From contig JBCCAA010000025.1 of NCBI GenBank assembly GCA_039815055.1, positions 1-41,322 on the forward strand: a stretch of 41,322 nt of DNA, in the 5' to 3' direction. The notes beneath the pieces are model-generated. The model ran no database searches and had not been told where the DNA came from. It saw nothing but the letters and a program-made list of their open reading frames with translations. Of this stretch, positions 24,666-32,610 are shown one piece after another. The DNA comes from UBA5336 sp039815055. GTDB taxonomy: Bacteria > Pseudomonadota > Alphaproteobacteria > Caulobacterales > Hyphomonadaceae. Both the position numbers and the translations under genes were made by a program. The first letter of the stretch is position 1; the number at the start of each line of letters is the position of its first letter.

Positions 24666-25556
24666 TTACTGGCGCAGGGTGAAGCTGATTCCGGCAAAGT
24701 CTTCATTGCGCTCGGCCCCGCCATTGCGGTCGCGCCATTCCACTTCGCGGCGGATATAGCTGAGCGAAAGCTGGCCATTGCCGCGCTGCATGGAGATGCC
24801 GGCCTGCATGTCACCAACGGTAACCTGGTCGCGAAGGGCCATGGCGCCCGACAGATTGGACATGCCATACTCGCCTGCTTCCCAGACGAGCGCTTCGCCT
24901 TCGGTGCCTGCGAATACGTACCAGCTGTCAGCGACGTTATTGGAGCCGCGCTGGTCAAAGTTACGGCCAAGACGAAGCTCGGCGCCGTAGCGGCGGGTCT
25001 GGAACTCGCCTTCCTGAACGTAGGTCACGCTGGGCACGATGGCGGCATCAAAAGCAAAGCCTGTCGACTCGCGCGGCGCGCCAAACGCAAACTCAGCGGT
25101 AAAGTTGCGATCTTGCTCAACCGGCTGGAGGATGCGGGCTGCGTCGCGGTCGCCTTGAAAGCCCTGCAATGCTTCAGAACCGGACCATTCGATATCCGTA
25201 AGTGCGTCTTTGAAATCCAGAGGCGACCTGGATGGAGCAAACCGGTCGAGGAGGGGTTCATTGGCCAGAATTCGCATCCGGCTAGACAGCACTGGTCCTA
25301 CGCGTTCGCGATCTGCAAAAGTATAGGACGCCCCGGCATAAGCCTGTGTCGCATCATTTGTATACGAGCCAAGCGCGCTGTCATTGAACGCGCCGTTGGT
25401 TGCCAAAAGCACGCCCTCGCTGGCCGGCGCAGCTTCTACAAAGTTCGCGTGATCGGCCAGGTAGTCAGGCGCGGTAGCAGCGCCGACGCACCCCTGGCAC
25501 GCCATCATGGCAAGACTGGTTGTGGCAAGCATGGTCTTTATCCCCAGACTCTGCAT
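24666..25556 (-). CDS. Lipid A deacylase LpxR family-like outer membrane protein (DUF2219)
   Basis: 296 residues. A signal of lipoprotein-like type (MMACQG) precedes a beta-barrel pattern with YTNDATQAYAGASYTFADRERVG, YGAELRLGRNFDQRGSNN, SWYVFAGTEGEALVWEAG, and a final barrel strand ending FTLRQ. This matches the LpxR/DUF2219 layout, whose founders remove the 3' acyl chains of lipid A. The catalytic residues of true LpxR cannot be aligned by eye, so enzymatic activity is open. Confidence 0.65.
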   Translation of the reverse strand: MQSLGIKTMLATTSLAMMACQGCVGAATAPDYLADHANFVEAAPASEGVLLATNGAFNDSALGSYTNDATQAYAGASYTFADRERVGPVLSSRMRILANEPLLDRFAPSRSPLDFKDALTDIEWSGSEALQGFQGDRDAARILQPVEQDRNFTAEFAFGAPRESTGFAFDAAIVPSVTYVQEGEFQTRRYGAELRLGRNFDQRGSNNVADSWYVFAGTEGEALVWEAGEYGMSNLSGAMALRDQVTVGDMQAGISMQRGNGQLSLSYIRREVEWRDRNGGAERNEDFAGISFTLRQ

Positions 25557-25610
25557 TAGCGCTGCTCCTGCTCTACTCTCCCGCCAATCGTCGCAGCCCG
25601 TGATTAAGCT

Positions 25611-25638
25611 AGCATAAAGACGTTTGACCCGTGAACAA
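25611..25638 (-). promoter_or_regulatory. Candidate promoter of the LpxR-like gene
   Basis: On the - strand TTGTTC (25638-25633), a 16-base spacer, and TATGCT (25616-25611) lie about 55 bases upstream of the gene start in an AT-rich stretch of the 251-base gap after nrdA. The rest of that gap holds the nrdA terminator and no gene. Confidence 0.4.
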
Positions 25639-25730
25639 GTTTCTCAGCTGCGAAAATTAAAATTACGCTATGCAACATTCATGTACGATTATTGAAATAG
25701 TACGATGAAAATCTGTCAATTTTAAGAAAA

Positions 25731-25752
25731 ATAGCGCCGAATTTGGCGCTAT
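25731..25752 (-). terminator. Intrinsic terminator of nrdA
   Basis: ATAGCGCC and GGCGCTAT form an eight-base stem with a six-base loop, followed on the - strand by TTTTCTTAAAATT. It lies about 55 bases after the nrdA stop. Confidence 0.8.
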
Positions 25753-25807
25753 TTCCCTGTTAAGGTCTTTGGTTATTTCCGCCGCTGTGTTGTTGCAGCG
25801 ACAGGTC

Positions 25808-27679
25808 TCACTGGCAGGCCAGACATTCCTCATAATCGGTCTGCGGCGTCTCCAAAGTGCTCTCGGCGGCCTTCTCTGACCCTGCAAATGAAGCCCGTTG
25901 AACCGATTTGGAACGGCAATAGTACAGAGATTTCAGGCCCTTCTCCCAGGCTGACCAGTGCAGCATATGCAAATCCCATTTGGAAATGTCGCCCGGCAGG
26001 AACAGGTTCAGGGATTGTGACTGGCAGATATAAGGCGTGCGATCGGCCGCCAATTCGATGATCCAGCGCTGGTCAATCTCGAAGGCCGTGCGGAAGGTTT
26101 CCTTCTCCCGGTCATCCAGACACTCAAGATGTTGAACCGAACCCTCATGTTCCAGGATCGAAGTCCACACCGTATCTGTGTTCTGTCCCTTTTCCTCTAG
26201 CAGGCTCTCCAATTGACGGTTCTTCACCGTGAAACTGCCCGACAGGGTCTTGTGGGTGTAGATATTGGCAGGGATCGGCTCAATGCCGGCCGATGTGCCA
26301 CCGCAGATGATCGAGATCGATGCCGTCGGCGCAACGGCCATCTTGTGGGAGAAGCGCGCCATCATGCCAGCGTCGCGCGCGTCCTCACACGGCCCGCGCT
26401 CTTTGGCGAGTTTTACCGAAGCGGCATCGGCGCCCTTTCGAATGTGCTTGAACATGGCATTGTTCCAGGCCTTGGCCGCTGCACTCTCAATCGGTGCACC
26501 CTGGGCCTGCAGGAAGCTGTGGAAGCCCATGAGTCCCAGCCCGACCGAGCGCTCGCGCTTGGCCGAATACACAGCGCGGGACATCTCATCCGGTGCGCGA
26601 TCAATGAAATCGCTGAGCACGTTGTCGAGGAAGCGGAAGATGTCCTCCAGGAAACGTTCATCGCCCTTCCACTCCATGAACTTCTCGGCGTTCAGGGATG
26701 ACAGGCAGCATACAGCCGTTCGGTCCACGCCGCGATGATCCACGCCGGTGGGCAATGTGATCTCCGAGCAGAGATTGGACTGGGTAACCGTCATGCCCAA
26801 TTGGCGCTGGTGCGCCGGCATCGCGTTGTTCACCGTGTCTGTGAACAAAAGATAGGGCTCACCGGTCTGGATGCGCAGTTCGAGGATCTTCTGCCACAAT
26901 TTGCGAGCATTGACCGTGCGGATCACTTCGTCGGATTTCGGGCTTCGCAAGCCATACTCTTCGTCCTTGCGCACCGCTTCCATGAAATCATCGGTGATAT
27001 TGATGCCATGGTGCAGGTTCAGAGACTTTCGATTGAAGTCGCCTGAGGCTTTTCGGATTTCCAGGAACTCTTCGATTTCGGGGTGGTGCACATCCAGGTA
27101 GCACGCTGCCGAGCCACGGCGCAGGCTGCCCTGGCTGATCGCAAGGGTCAGGCTGTCCATCACGCGGATGAAGGGAATGATCCCCGACGTCTGGCCGTTG
27201 TGTCCGACCTTCTCACCGATCGAGCGGACATGGCCCCAATAGGTGCCGATGCCGCCGCCATTCGATGCGAGCCAGACATTCTCGTTCCAGGTCTCAACGA
27301 TGTCATCGAGCGAATCGCCAACCTGGTTCAGGAAGCAGGAGATCGGCAGGCCGCGGTCGGCCCCGCCATTTGACAACACCGGGGTCGCCGGCATGAACCA
27401 AAGGTTCGACATGTAGTCATACAGGCGCTGGGCGTGGTCCTGGTCGTCGGCATAGGCCGAGGCGACGCGGGCAAACATGTCCTGGTACGACTCGCCGACG
27501 AGCAGGTAGCGGTCTTTCAACGTCACCTTGCCGAACTCGGTCAGAAGGGCGTCACGCGAATCATCGGTCTTGATCGTGAACTGCTCCACCAGGTGCAGAT
27601 CGGGACCCTGCTCACGCTTAGGTTTTCCCCGGCGGGGCTTGGCGTTTTGCTGAGTTGTTGCTGCACTTGACGCGGACAT
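25808..27679 (-). CDS. nrdA: Class I ribonucleoside-diphosphate reductase, alpha subunit
   Basis: 623 residues. The enzyme reduces ribonucleotides to deoxyribonucleotides. Redox cysteines are Cys115 (ISCFLNQ) and Cys324 (AVCCLSSLN); the radical-site motif is NLCSEI with Asn302, Cys304 and Glu306; PTASIS binds phosphate; the C-terminal shuttle pair is CLAC at 619-622. The N-terminus is a basic tail followed directly by the catalytic region, so the ATP cone found in E. coli NrdA is absent. NrdB is not in the window. Upstream DNA carries a candidate NrdR box. Confidence 0.95.
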   Translation of the reverse strand: MSASSAATTQQNAKPRRGKPKREQGPDLHLVEQFTIKTDDSRDALLTEFGKVTLKDRYLLVGESYQDMFARVASAYADDQDHAQRLYDYMSNLWFMPATPVLSNGGADRGLPISCFLNQVGDSLDDIVETWNENVWLASNGGGIGTYWGHVRSIGEKVGHNGQTSGIIPFIRVMDSLTLAISQGSLRRGSAACYLDVHHPEIEEFLEIRKASGDFNRKSLNLHHGINITDDFMEAVRKDEEYGLRSPKSDEVIRTVNARKLWQKILELRIQTGEPYLLFTDTVNNAMPAHQRQLGMTVTQSNLCSEITLPTGVDHRGVDRTAVCCLSSLNAEKFMEWKGDERFLEDIFRFLDNVLSDFIDRAPDEMSRAVYSAKRERSVGLGLMGFHSFLQAQGAPIESAAAKAWNNAMFKHIRKGADAASVKLAKERGPCEDARDAGMMARFSHKMAVAPTASISIICGGTSAGIEPIPANIYTHKTLSGSFTVKNRQLESLLEEKGQNTDTVWTSILEHEGSVQHLECLDDREKETFRTAFEIDQRWIIELAADRTPYICQSQSLNLFLPGDISKWDLHMLHWSAWEKGLKSLYYCRSKSVQRASFAGSEKAAESTLETPQTDYEECLACQ

Positions 27680-27758
27680 TTATCGACCTTCCATCCTGCT
27701 TATACATATAGGAAGGGAGACCCAAAACCGCCATATGCGGTGCCAAATCACCCCTCAG

Positions 27759-27774
27759 CCACAAGATATAGTGG
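27759..27774. promoter_or_regulatory. Candidate NrdR box upstream of nrdA
   Basis: CCACAAGATATAGTGG matches 13 of 16 positions of the NrdR consensus (acaCwAtATaTwGtgt). It lies 80-95 bases upstream of the nrdA start. A weaker ACCGC/GCGGT inverted repeat centred on CATATG lies 32 bases nearer the gene, close to the three-turn spacing of paired NrdR boxes. A TTGACC on the - strand (27797-27792) is 17 bases further upstream, so the box would cover the -10 region. Confidence 0.6.
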
Positions 27775-27782
27775 CAGCTTGG

Positions 27783-27857
27783 TTAATCAGAGGTCAACGT
27801 CGAAATTGGTCCGCACCCCGATATTTCCGGTGGAAAACATCTTATCAGAAGGTTAAC
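27783..27857. promoter_or_regulatory. Two CtrA-like motifs upstream of nrdA
   Basis: TTAA-N7-TCAAC at 27783-27798 and TTAT-N7-TTAAC at 27842-27857 each match seven of eight bases of the CtrA consensus TTAA-N7-TTAA. They are 59 bases apart and share the core ATCAGA. The first overlaps the candidate -35 of nrdA. CtrA control is inferred only. The rest of the 27680-27945 gap holds no gene. Confidence 0.35.
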
Positions 27858-27945
27858 GCCCCGTCGCCATTGGGGATGCGGCGGGACCCGATGAGAACAA
27901 ACTAGTTTTGCAGAAGATTTTGACGGGCGAGCCCGCGCACTCAGA

Positions 27946-29121
27946 TCAGAATCTGGACTTCAATATCTCGGCCAGGTCGGTCTTTTCCCAACTGAACTCA
28001 CCGTTTGGTCCGGGTGTGCGCCCAAAGTGCCCGTAGGCGGCGGTGATTCCATAGATCGGCGCAGACAGCCCCAAATGCTCACGAATGCCGCGGGGCGTCA
28101 GGGAGAATACATCCCGCAACGCTTCTGCGATCTGACGCTCATCCGCCTTGCCGGTCTCGAATGTGTCCACATAGATCGACAGGGGCTCCGGATATCCGAT
28201 GGCGTAAGAGACCTGGATTTCGCAGCGGTCGGCGAGCCCGGCAGCGACCACATTCTTGGCCAGGTACCTGGTCGCATAGGCCGCTGAACGGTCTACTTTT
28301 GATGGATCCTTGCCCGAAAAGGCCCCGCCACCGTGGCGCGCTGCGCCGCCATAGGTGTCGACGATGATCTTGCGTCCGGTTAGCCCTGCGTCTCCGTCGG
28401 GTCCGCCTATGACGAACTTACCCGTGGGGTTGATGAAGAACTTACTCTCTTCGGGAAACCAGCCGGCGGGCAATACATCGGCCACAATCGGGCGTATCAA
28501 CTCTCGCAACGTATCCTGGCTGACACTTTCTGTGTGCTGGGTGGACACCACCACCGCGTTTACGCCAACCGGGCGTCCGTTTTCATATTGCAGGGTGACC
28601 TGGCTCTTGGCGTCGGGTTCGAATTCCGGTCGCTCGCCGGAATGGCGCAGCTCGGCCATGCGTTGCAGGATCTGGTGGCTGTAGACGAGCGTTGCCGGCA
28701 TCATTTCGGGCGTTTCATTGGTGGCGTAGCCGAACATTATGCCCTGGTCGCCGGCGCCTTCTTCCTTGAACAGGCCTTGCCCCGCCTCAACGCCCTGGGC
28801 GATCTCCGCAGACTGGCCATGGACGTAACATGCCACGTCCATGTGCTTCCAATGGAAGCCATCCTGTTCATAGCCAATCCGTTTCACCACATCTCGGGCG
28901 GTCTGGACCATCTCATCATCGGTGATAAGCGCGCCATTGTTGGTGCGCACTTCTCCGGCCAGGACCACACGGTTGGTGGTGCTCATGGTCTCCACGGCGA
29001 CCCGCGAGCTGGGATCGCGCGACAAGAACAGGTCAACAATCGCGTCAGAGATCTGGTCGGCGACCTTGTCCGGATGGCCCTCAGAGACGCTTTCGCTGGT
29101 GAATTCGTAGTGGTTCAGCAT
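27946..29121 (-). CDS. metK: S-adenosylmethionine synthetase
   Basis: 391 residues. It makes SAM from methionine and ATP. SVSEGHPDKVADQISDA at the N-terminus, the GAGDQGIMFGYA loop and the GGGAFSGKDPSKVDRSAAY segment are diagnostic and complete. The ATG at 29121 (MLNHYEFTSESV) is chosen over an upstream in-frame start because it matches the family. It follows purU by 73 bases on the same strand. I could not fit a known SAM riboswitch to that spacer. Confidence 0.96.
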   Translation of the reverse strand: MLNHYEFTSESVSEGHPDKVADQISDAIVDLFLSRDPSSRVAVETMSTTNRVVLAGEVRTNNGALITDDEMVQTARDVVKRIGYEQDGFHWKHMDVACYVHGQSAEIAQGVEAGQGLFKEEGAGDQGIMFGYATNETPEMMPATLVYSHQILQRMAELRHSGERPEFEPDAKSQVTLQYENGRPVGVNAVVVSTQHTESVSQDTLRELIRPIVADVLPAGWFPEESKFFINPTGKFVIGGPDGDAGLTGRKIIVDTYGGAARHGGGAFSGKDPSKVDRSAAYATRYLAKNVVAAGLADRCEIQVSYAIGYPEPLSIYVDTFETGKADERQIAEALRDVFSLTPRGIREHLGLSAPIYGITAAYGHFGRTPGPNGEFSWEKTDLAEILKSRF

Positions 29122-29194
29122 GATGGCCTTATCTGATCTGCGTATCGCGGTTTGGTTATCGGCCAGATAGTGCGCTGGCAAGCCACTGGAACGG

Positions 29195-30049
29195 TCAGGT
29201 CAGGATCACAGTGCGGTGACCGGCCAGGAAGACGCGGCGTTCGGCATGGGCGCGCACCGCTCTCATCAGCGCCTGGGCTTCCAGGTGACGGCCAATCTGG
29301 ATCATGTCACCTGGCCCGTGCGTGTGATCGACGGGTTCAGCAACCTGAGTGATGATCGGTCCTTCATCGAGGTCTGCGGTAACGTAATGTGCCGTCGCGC
29401 CGATCATTTTGACGCCGCGCTCATGGGCCTGATGATAGGGCCGCGCGCCCTTGAAGCTTGGCAGGAAAGAGTGGTGGATGTTGATGCATCGCCGCTCCAG
29501 CTGCCTGCAGGCCGAATTCGACAGCACCTGCATGTAGCGGGCAAGCACCACCAATTGCGCGTCGGTTTCGTCCATCAACTCGAACAATCGTGTCTCGGCG
29601 GCAGCCTTGGTCTCAGCGCTCACGGGCACCTGATGGTAGGGCAGGCCCCAATGCGACAGTTCCGGCCCCAATGTGTGATGATTCGACACCACCCCCACCG
29701 GATCAATGGCCAGCTCACCGGACCGCGCTCCAGCCAGAATCGCATTTGCGCAGTGTGCCGATTTCGAAACCAGAATGAGCGTTTTGACCTTTTCATCCTC
29801 CGGCCAGATATCCACTGTGGCGTTCAGGGATGAGGCTGTTTTGGCAAACCGGTGGCGAAAGGCTTCCAGATCGAATTCTGCGCCCGTGGGATGGAAGACA
29901 AGTCGGGAAAAGAACTGGCCGGTCGCCTCATCGCCAAAACTGCGCGAGCGGGCAATGAAGCACGCCTCATCTTCCATGAAGCGCGAAATCGCCGCGATGA
30001 TGCCTACACCGTCAGGACAAGAAAGGGTGAGAATATAGCTGTCTGTCAT
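29195..30049 (-). CDS. purU: Formyltetrahydrofolate deformylase
   Basis: 284 residues. An N-terminal ACT-type domain (1-85, LTLSCPDGVGIIAAIS) precedes a formyltransferase-like catalytic domain with NIHHSFLPSFKGARPY (Asn190, His192) and ADLDEGPI (Asp228), the Asn-His-Asp set. It hydrolyses 10-formyl-THF to THF and formate, balancing the one-carbon pool. The ATG at 30049 fits the family start; the longer frame does not. It lies between the TIR gene and metK on one strand. Confidence 0.94.
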   Translation of the reverse strand: MTDSYILTLSCPDGVGIIAAISRFMEDEACFIARSRSFGDEATGQFFSRLVFHPTGAEFDLEAFRHRFAKTASSLNATVDIWPEDEKVKTLILVSKSAHCANAILAGARSGELAIDPVGVVSNHHTLGPELSHWGLPYHQVPVSAETKAAAETRLFELMDETDAQLVVLARYMQVLSNSACRQLERRCINIHHSFLPSFKGARPYHQAHERGVKMIGATAHYVTADLDEGPIITQVAEPVDHTHGPGDMIQIGRHLEAQALMRAVRAHAERRVFLAGHRTVILT

Positions 30050-30090
30050 GGCGAGCCGGTATAGCGCCAGCCGGCAAAAAGGCGAGGGGT

Positions 30091-31008
30091 TCAGCGCGCC
30101 TCGTAGCCGATTTCGCATCGTCCATCGGGGTTTGGTGCGGCGCCGACAGGGCATCCGTGGCAGTCGGTCGTTCCTGGTTTGCGGAACAGGTCTCCGGTGC
30201 AACTGGGTGGTCCGACAGCCACGGCTGCGGAATACACCCCGCCACCGTCACTGGCCTGCATCTGGCAGGCCTTATCGGACTCGATGGGAAAAACCGTGCG
30301 CTTCATGCCACGCGCGGTGCAACCGATGCATTGATCGACAAAAACATCGTAGAACGTGCCAACACCCGTATTCTCACAACTGGCTGTATCCCCGGCAAAA
30401 TAGGACTGTACGAGCTCGCCGCGCGCCACATAGGCATCCCCGGTTTCGCTGGAGTTGATCAAGCCGGGTAGTATCAAGGCGGCAGCAGCGCCCAGCGTCG
30501 CCAATGCGGCGATGACAAATACGCCAATCAAAAGGCTACCACGTCGTTTCGGTGGCGCGGTGATCTGATTGCGGGGCGTGGGCGTGGTTTCTGGCGCAGC
30601 GTCAGTGTGTTCGGGCTCGGCCGAGACCAGATCCCCGATCCACTGAACCAGCTTGCGCCACTGCAGATGATCAACCCTGCCATCCCATTGGGTGAGGTCT
30701 GCCGCCTGAATCAGGCGAAACGAGAGTGGGATATTCGTTGGCTCGAGCAGAACCGGGACGAGTTTGCCTGCTTCCTTGCCGAAATCGGCCTCTGCGCGCA
30801 CCCAGTCTGACTGCACAGATCGAGGTGTCCACAATACGACAATGGCTTTGGCGCCTGACGCCTCGCGCTCAATCTCGCTGTCCCAGCTGGTGCGGGGCGT
30901 GAGATTGTCGTCCCACCAGACCGAAAACCCTTCCGTGCGCAGCCATTCGATCAGGCGTTCGGCCAGCGCCCGGTCTTCCTTCTTGTAGGATACAAAAACA
31001 TCCGCCAT
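30091..31008 (-). CDS. Membrane-anchored TIR-domain protein with Cys-rich C-terminus
   Basis: 305 residues. Residues 1-130 form a TIR domain: MADVFVSYKKEDR, FSVWWDD, IVVLWTPRSV, and DWVRAE with Glu73 at the catalytic position of NADase TIR domains. A Pro/Thr linker leads to one membrane helix (about 158-184, preceded by KRRG, so TIR inside). The outer part of about 120 residues has eight cysteines (211, 227, 230, 248, 270, 283, 286, 298), including two CxxC pairs. It lies between ahcY and purU with gaps of 62 and 41 bases. A receptor-like sensor with a cytoplasmic TIR effector is one reading. Confidence 0.85.
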   Translation of the reverse strand: MADVFVSYKKEDRALAERLIEWLRTEGFSVWWDDNLTPRTSWDSEIEREASGAKAIVVLWTPRSVQSDWVRAEADFGKEAGKLVPVLLEPTNIPLSFRLIQAADLTQWDGRVDHLQWRKLVQWIGDLVSAEPEHTDAAPETTPTPRNQITAPPKRRGSLLIGVFVIAALATLGAAAALILPGLINSSETGDAYVARGELVQSYFAGDTASCENTGVGTFYDVFVDQCIGCTARGMKRTVFPIESDKACQMQASDGGGVYSAAVAVGPPSCTGDLFRKPGTTDCHGCPVGAAPNPDGRCEIGYEAR

Positions 31009-31070
31009 GGCGCGTCCCCGGTTCGGTCGATTGCGAGCTTAACCGGGGACGCGGGAATGGGAAGTGGGCC

Positions 31071-32462
31071 CTAGTAGCGATAGTGCTCGGGTTTGAACGG
31101 TCCGACTTGTTCCACGCCGATATAGTCGGCTTGTTCGCCCGACAGCTCGGTGAGCTTCACGCCCAGCTTGTCGAGGTGAAGCCGCGCCACTTTTTCATCC
31201 AGGTGTTTGGGCAGGGTGTAGACCTTGTTCTCATAGGCGTCGCCGTTTTGCCAAAGCTCGATCTGGGCGAGCGTCTGGTTGGTGAACGAAGCAGACATCA
31301 CAAAGCTCGGATGACCCGTCGCATTGCCGAGATTCACCAGTCGGCCTTCGGACAACAGGATGATTCGCTTGCCATCGGGAAAGGTGATCATATCCACTTG
31401 CGGCTTGATGTTGGTCCACTCGAAATTGCGCAACGCTTCGACCTGAATCTCATTGTCGAAGTGGCCGATATTGCAGACGATCGCCATGTCCTTCATCGCG
31501 CGCATGTGGTCGACCGTGAGGATGTCCTTGTTGCCGGTCGCGGTGACGAAGATGTCAAACTGCGACGCAGCCTCGTCCATCGTGGTGACTTCATAGCCAT
31601 CCATTGCCGCTTGCAGCGCGCAAATCGGATCCACTTCAGACACCGCCACGCGAGCGCCAGAGCCCGAAAGCGATGCCGCAGAACCTTTACCCACATCGCC
31701 ATAGCCGGCGACAAAGGCCTGCTTGCCGGCCATCATGACATCAGTACCGCGGCGGATGGCGTCGACCAGGCTCTCTTTACAGCCGTATTTGTTGTCAAAT
31801 TTCGACTTGGTGACGCTGTCATTGACGTTGATCGCAGGGAATGCCAGCTCGCCGCGCTCGGCCATCTGGTAGAGGCGCATCACGCCCGTGGTGGTCTCTT
31901 CCGAAACGCCCTGGATGCCGGCCTTGGTCTTGGCGAACCAGCCGGGGCTCATGGACATGCGTTCCTTGATCTGGGCGAAAAGGAACTCTTCTTCTTCCGA
32001 TTTCGGATCGTCCAGCACAGACGGATCGGCCTCGGCTTTTTCGCCCAGCACCAGATAAAGCGTCGCGTCGCCACCATCATCCAGGATCAGGTTCGGCGCC
32101 CAGTCATTCGGCCCGTGGAAAATCTTGTCTGCGAAGTCCCAGTATTCCTCCAGCGTCTCGCCCTTGTGGGCAAACACCGGCGTTCCCGCATCGGCGATGG
32201 CGGCGGCGGCGTGGTCCTGCGTTGAATAGATGTTGCAGCTGGCCCAGCGCACTTCGGCGCCGAGCGCTTCCAGCGTCTGGATCAGCACGGCGGTCTGGAT
32301 TGTCATGTGGAGCGAACCGGCAATCCGCGCGCCTTTGAGCGGCTGGGTCGGGCCAAACTCCTCTCGCGCTGCCATCAGGCCAGGCATCTCGGTTTCGGCA
32401 ATGGCGATTTCCTTGCGTCCAAACTCGGCAAGGGCAATGTCGGCGACGGCGTAGTCGGACAT
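31071..32462 (-). CDS. ahcY: Adenosylhomocysteinase
   Basis: 463 residues. It splits S-adenosylhomocysteine to adenosine and homocysteine and relieves inhibition of methyltransferases. GSLHMTIQTAVLIQTLEALG, NVNDSVTKSKFDNKYGC, the NAD-binding GYGDVGKGSA and the C-terminal PFKPEHYRY are diagnostic. The ribosome site is AAAGGAAC about six bases before the ATG. It is the first gene of the - strand run ahcY-TIR-purU-metK. Confidence 0.97.
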   Translation of the reverse strand: MSDYAVADIALAEFGRKEIAIAETEMPGLMAAREEFGPTQPLKGARIAGSLHMTIQTAVLIQTLEALGAEVRWASCNIYSTQDHAAAAIADAGTPVFAHKGETLEEYWDFADKIFHGPNDWAPNLILDDGGDATLYLVLGEKAEADPSVLDDPKSEEEEFLFAQIKERMSMSPGWFAKTKAGIQGVSEETTTGVMRLYQMAERGELAFPAINVNDSVTKSKFDNKYGCKESLVDAIRRGTDVMMAGKQAFVAGYGDVGKGSAASLSGSGARVAVSEVDPICALQAAMDGYEVTTMDEAASQFDIFVTATGNKDILTVDHMRAMKDMAIVCNIGHFDNEIQVEALRNFEWTNIKPQVDMITFPDGKRIILLSEGRLVNLGNATGHPSFVMSASFTNQTLAQIELWQNGDAYENKVYTLPKHLDEKVARLHLDKLGVKLTELSGEQADYIGVEQVGPFKPEHYRY

Positions 32463-32610
32463 ATCAAAGTTCCTTTATATGATCTTGTGTCTTGGCGCGG
32501 GCCTAACAGATGTAGTCTGCTGGCGAAAGAGGGGGAGGGAGAATGTCTGGTCCTTCCAATCTGTCACCTGATGACCGATAGAGAGCGCAGAGCGGAAGAT
32601 GGGGGCATCT

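Noticed and set aside
29122..29194. Possible SAM-binding riboswitch upstream of metK
   Set aside because: A small hairpin is present, but the conserved cores of the SAM-II and SAM/SAH classes as I remember them do not fit; a covariance-model search would decide.
31083..32225. 380-residue open frame on the + strand
   Set aside because: Antisense to ahcY; composition typical of a shadow frame.
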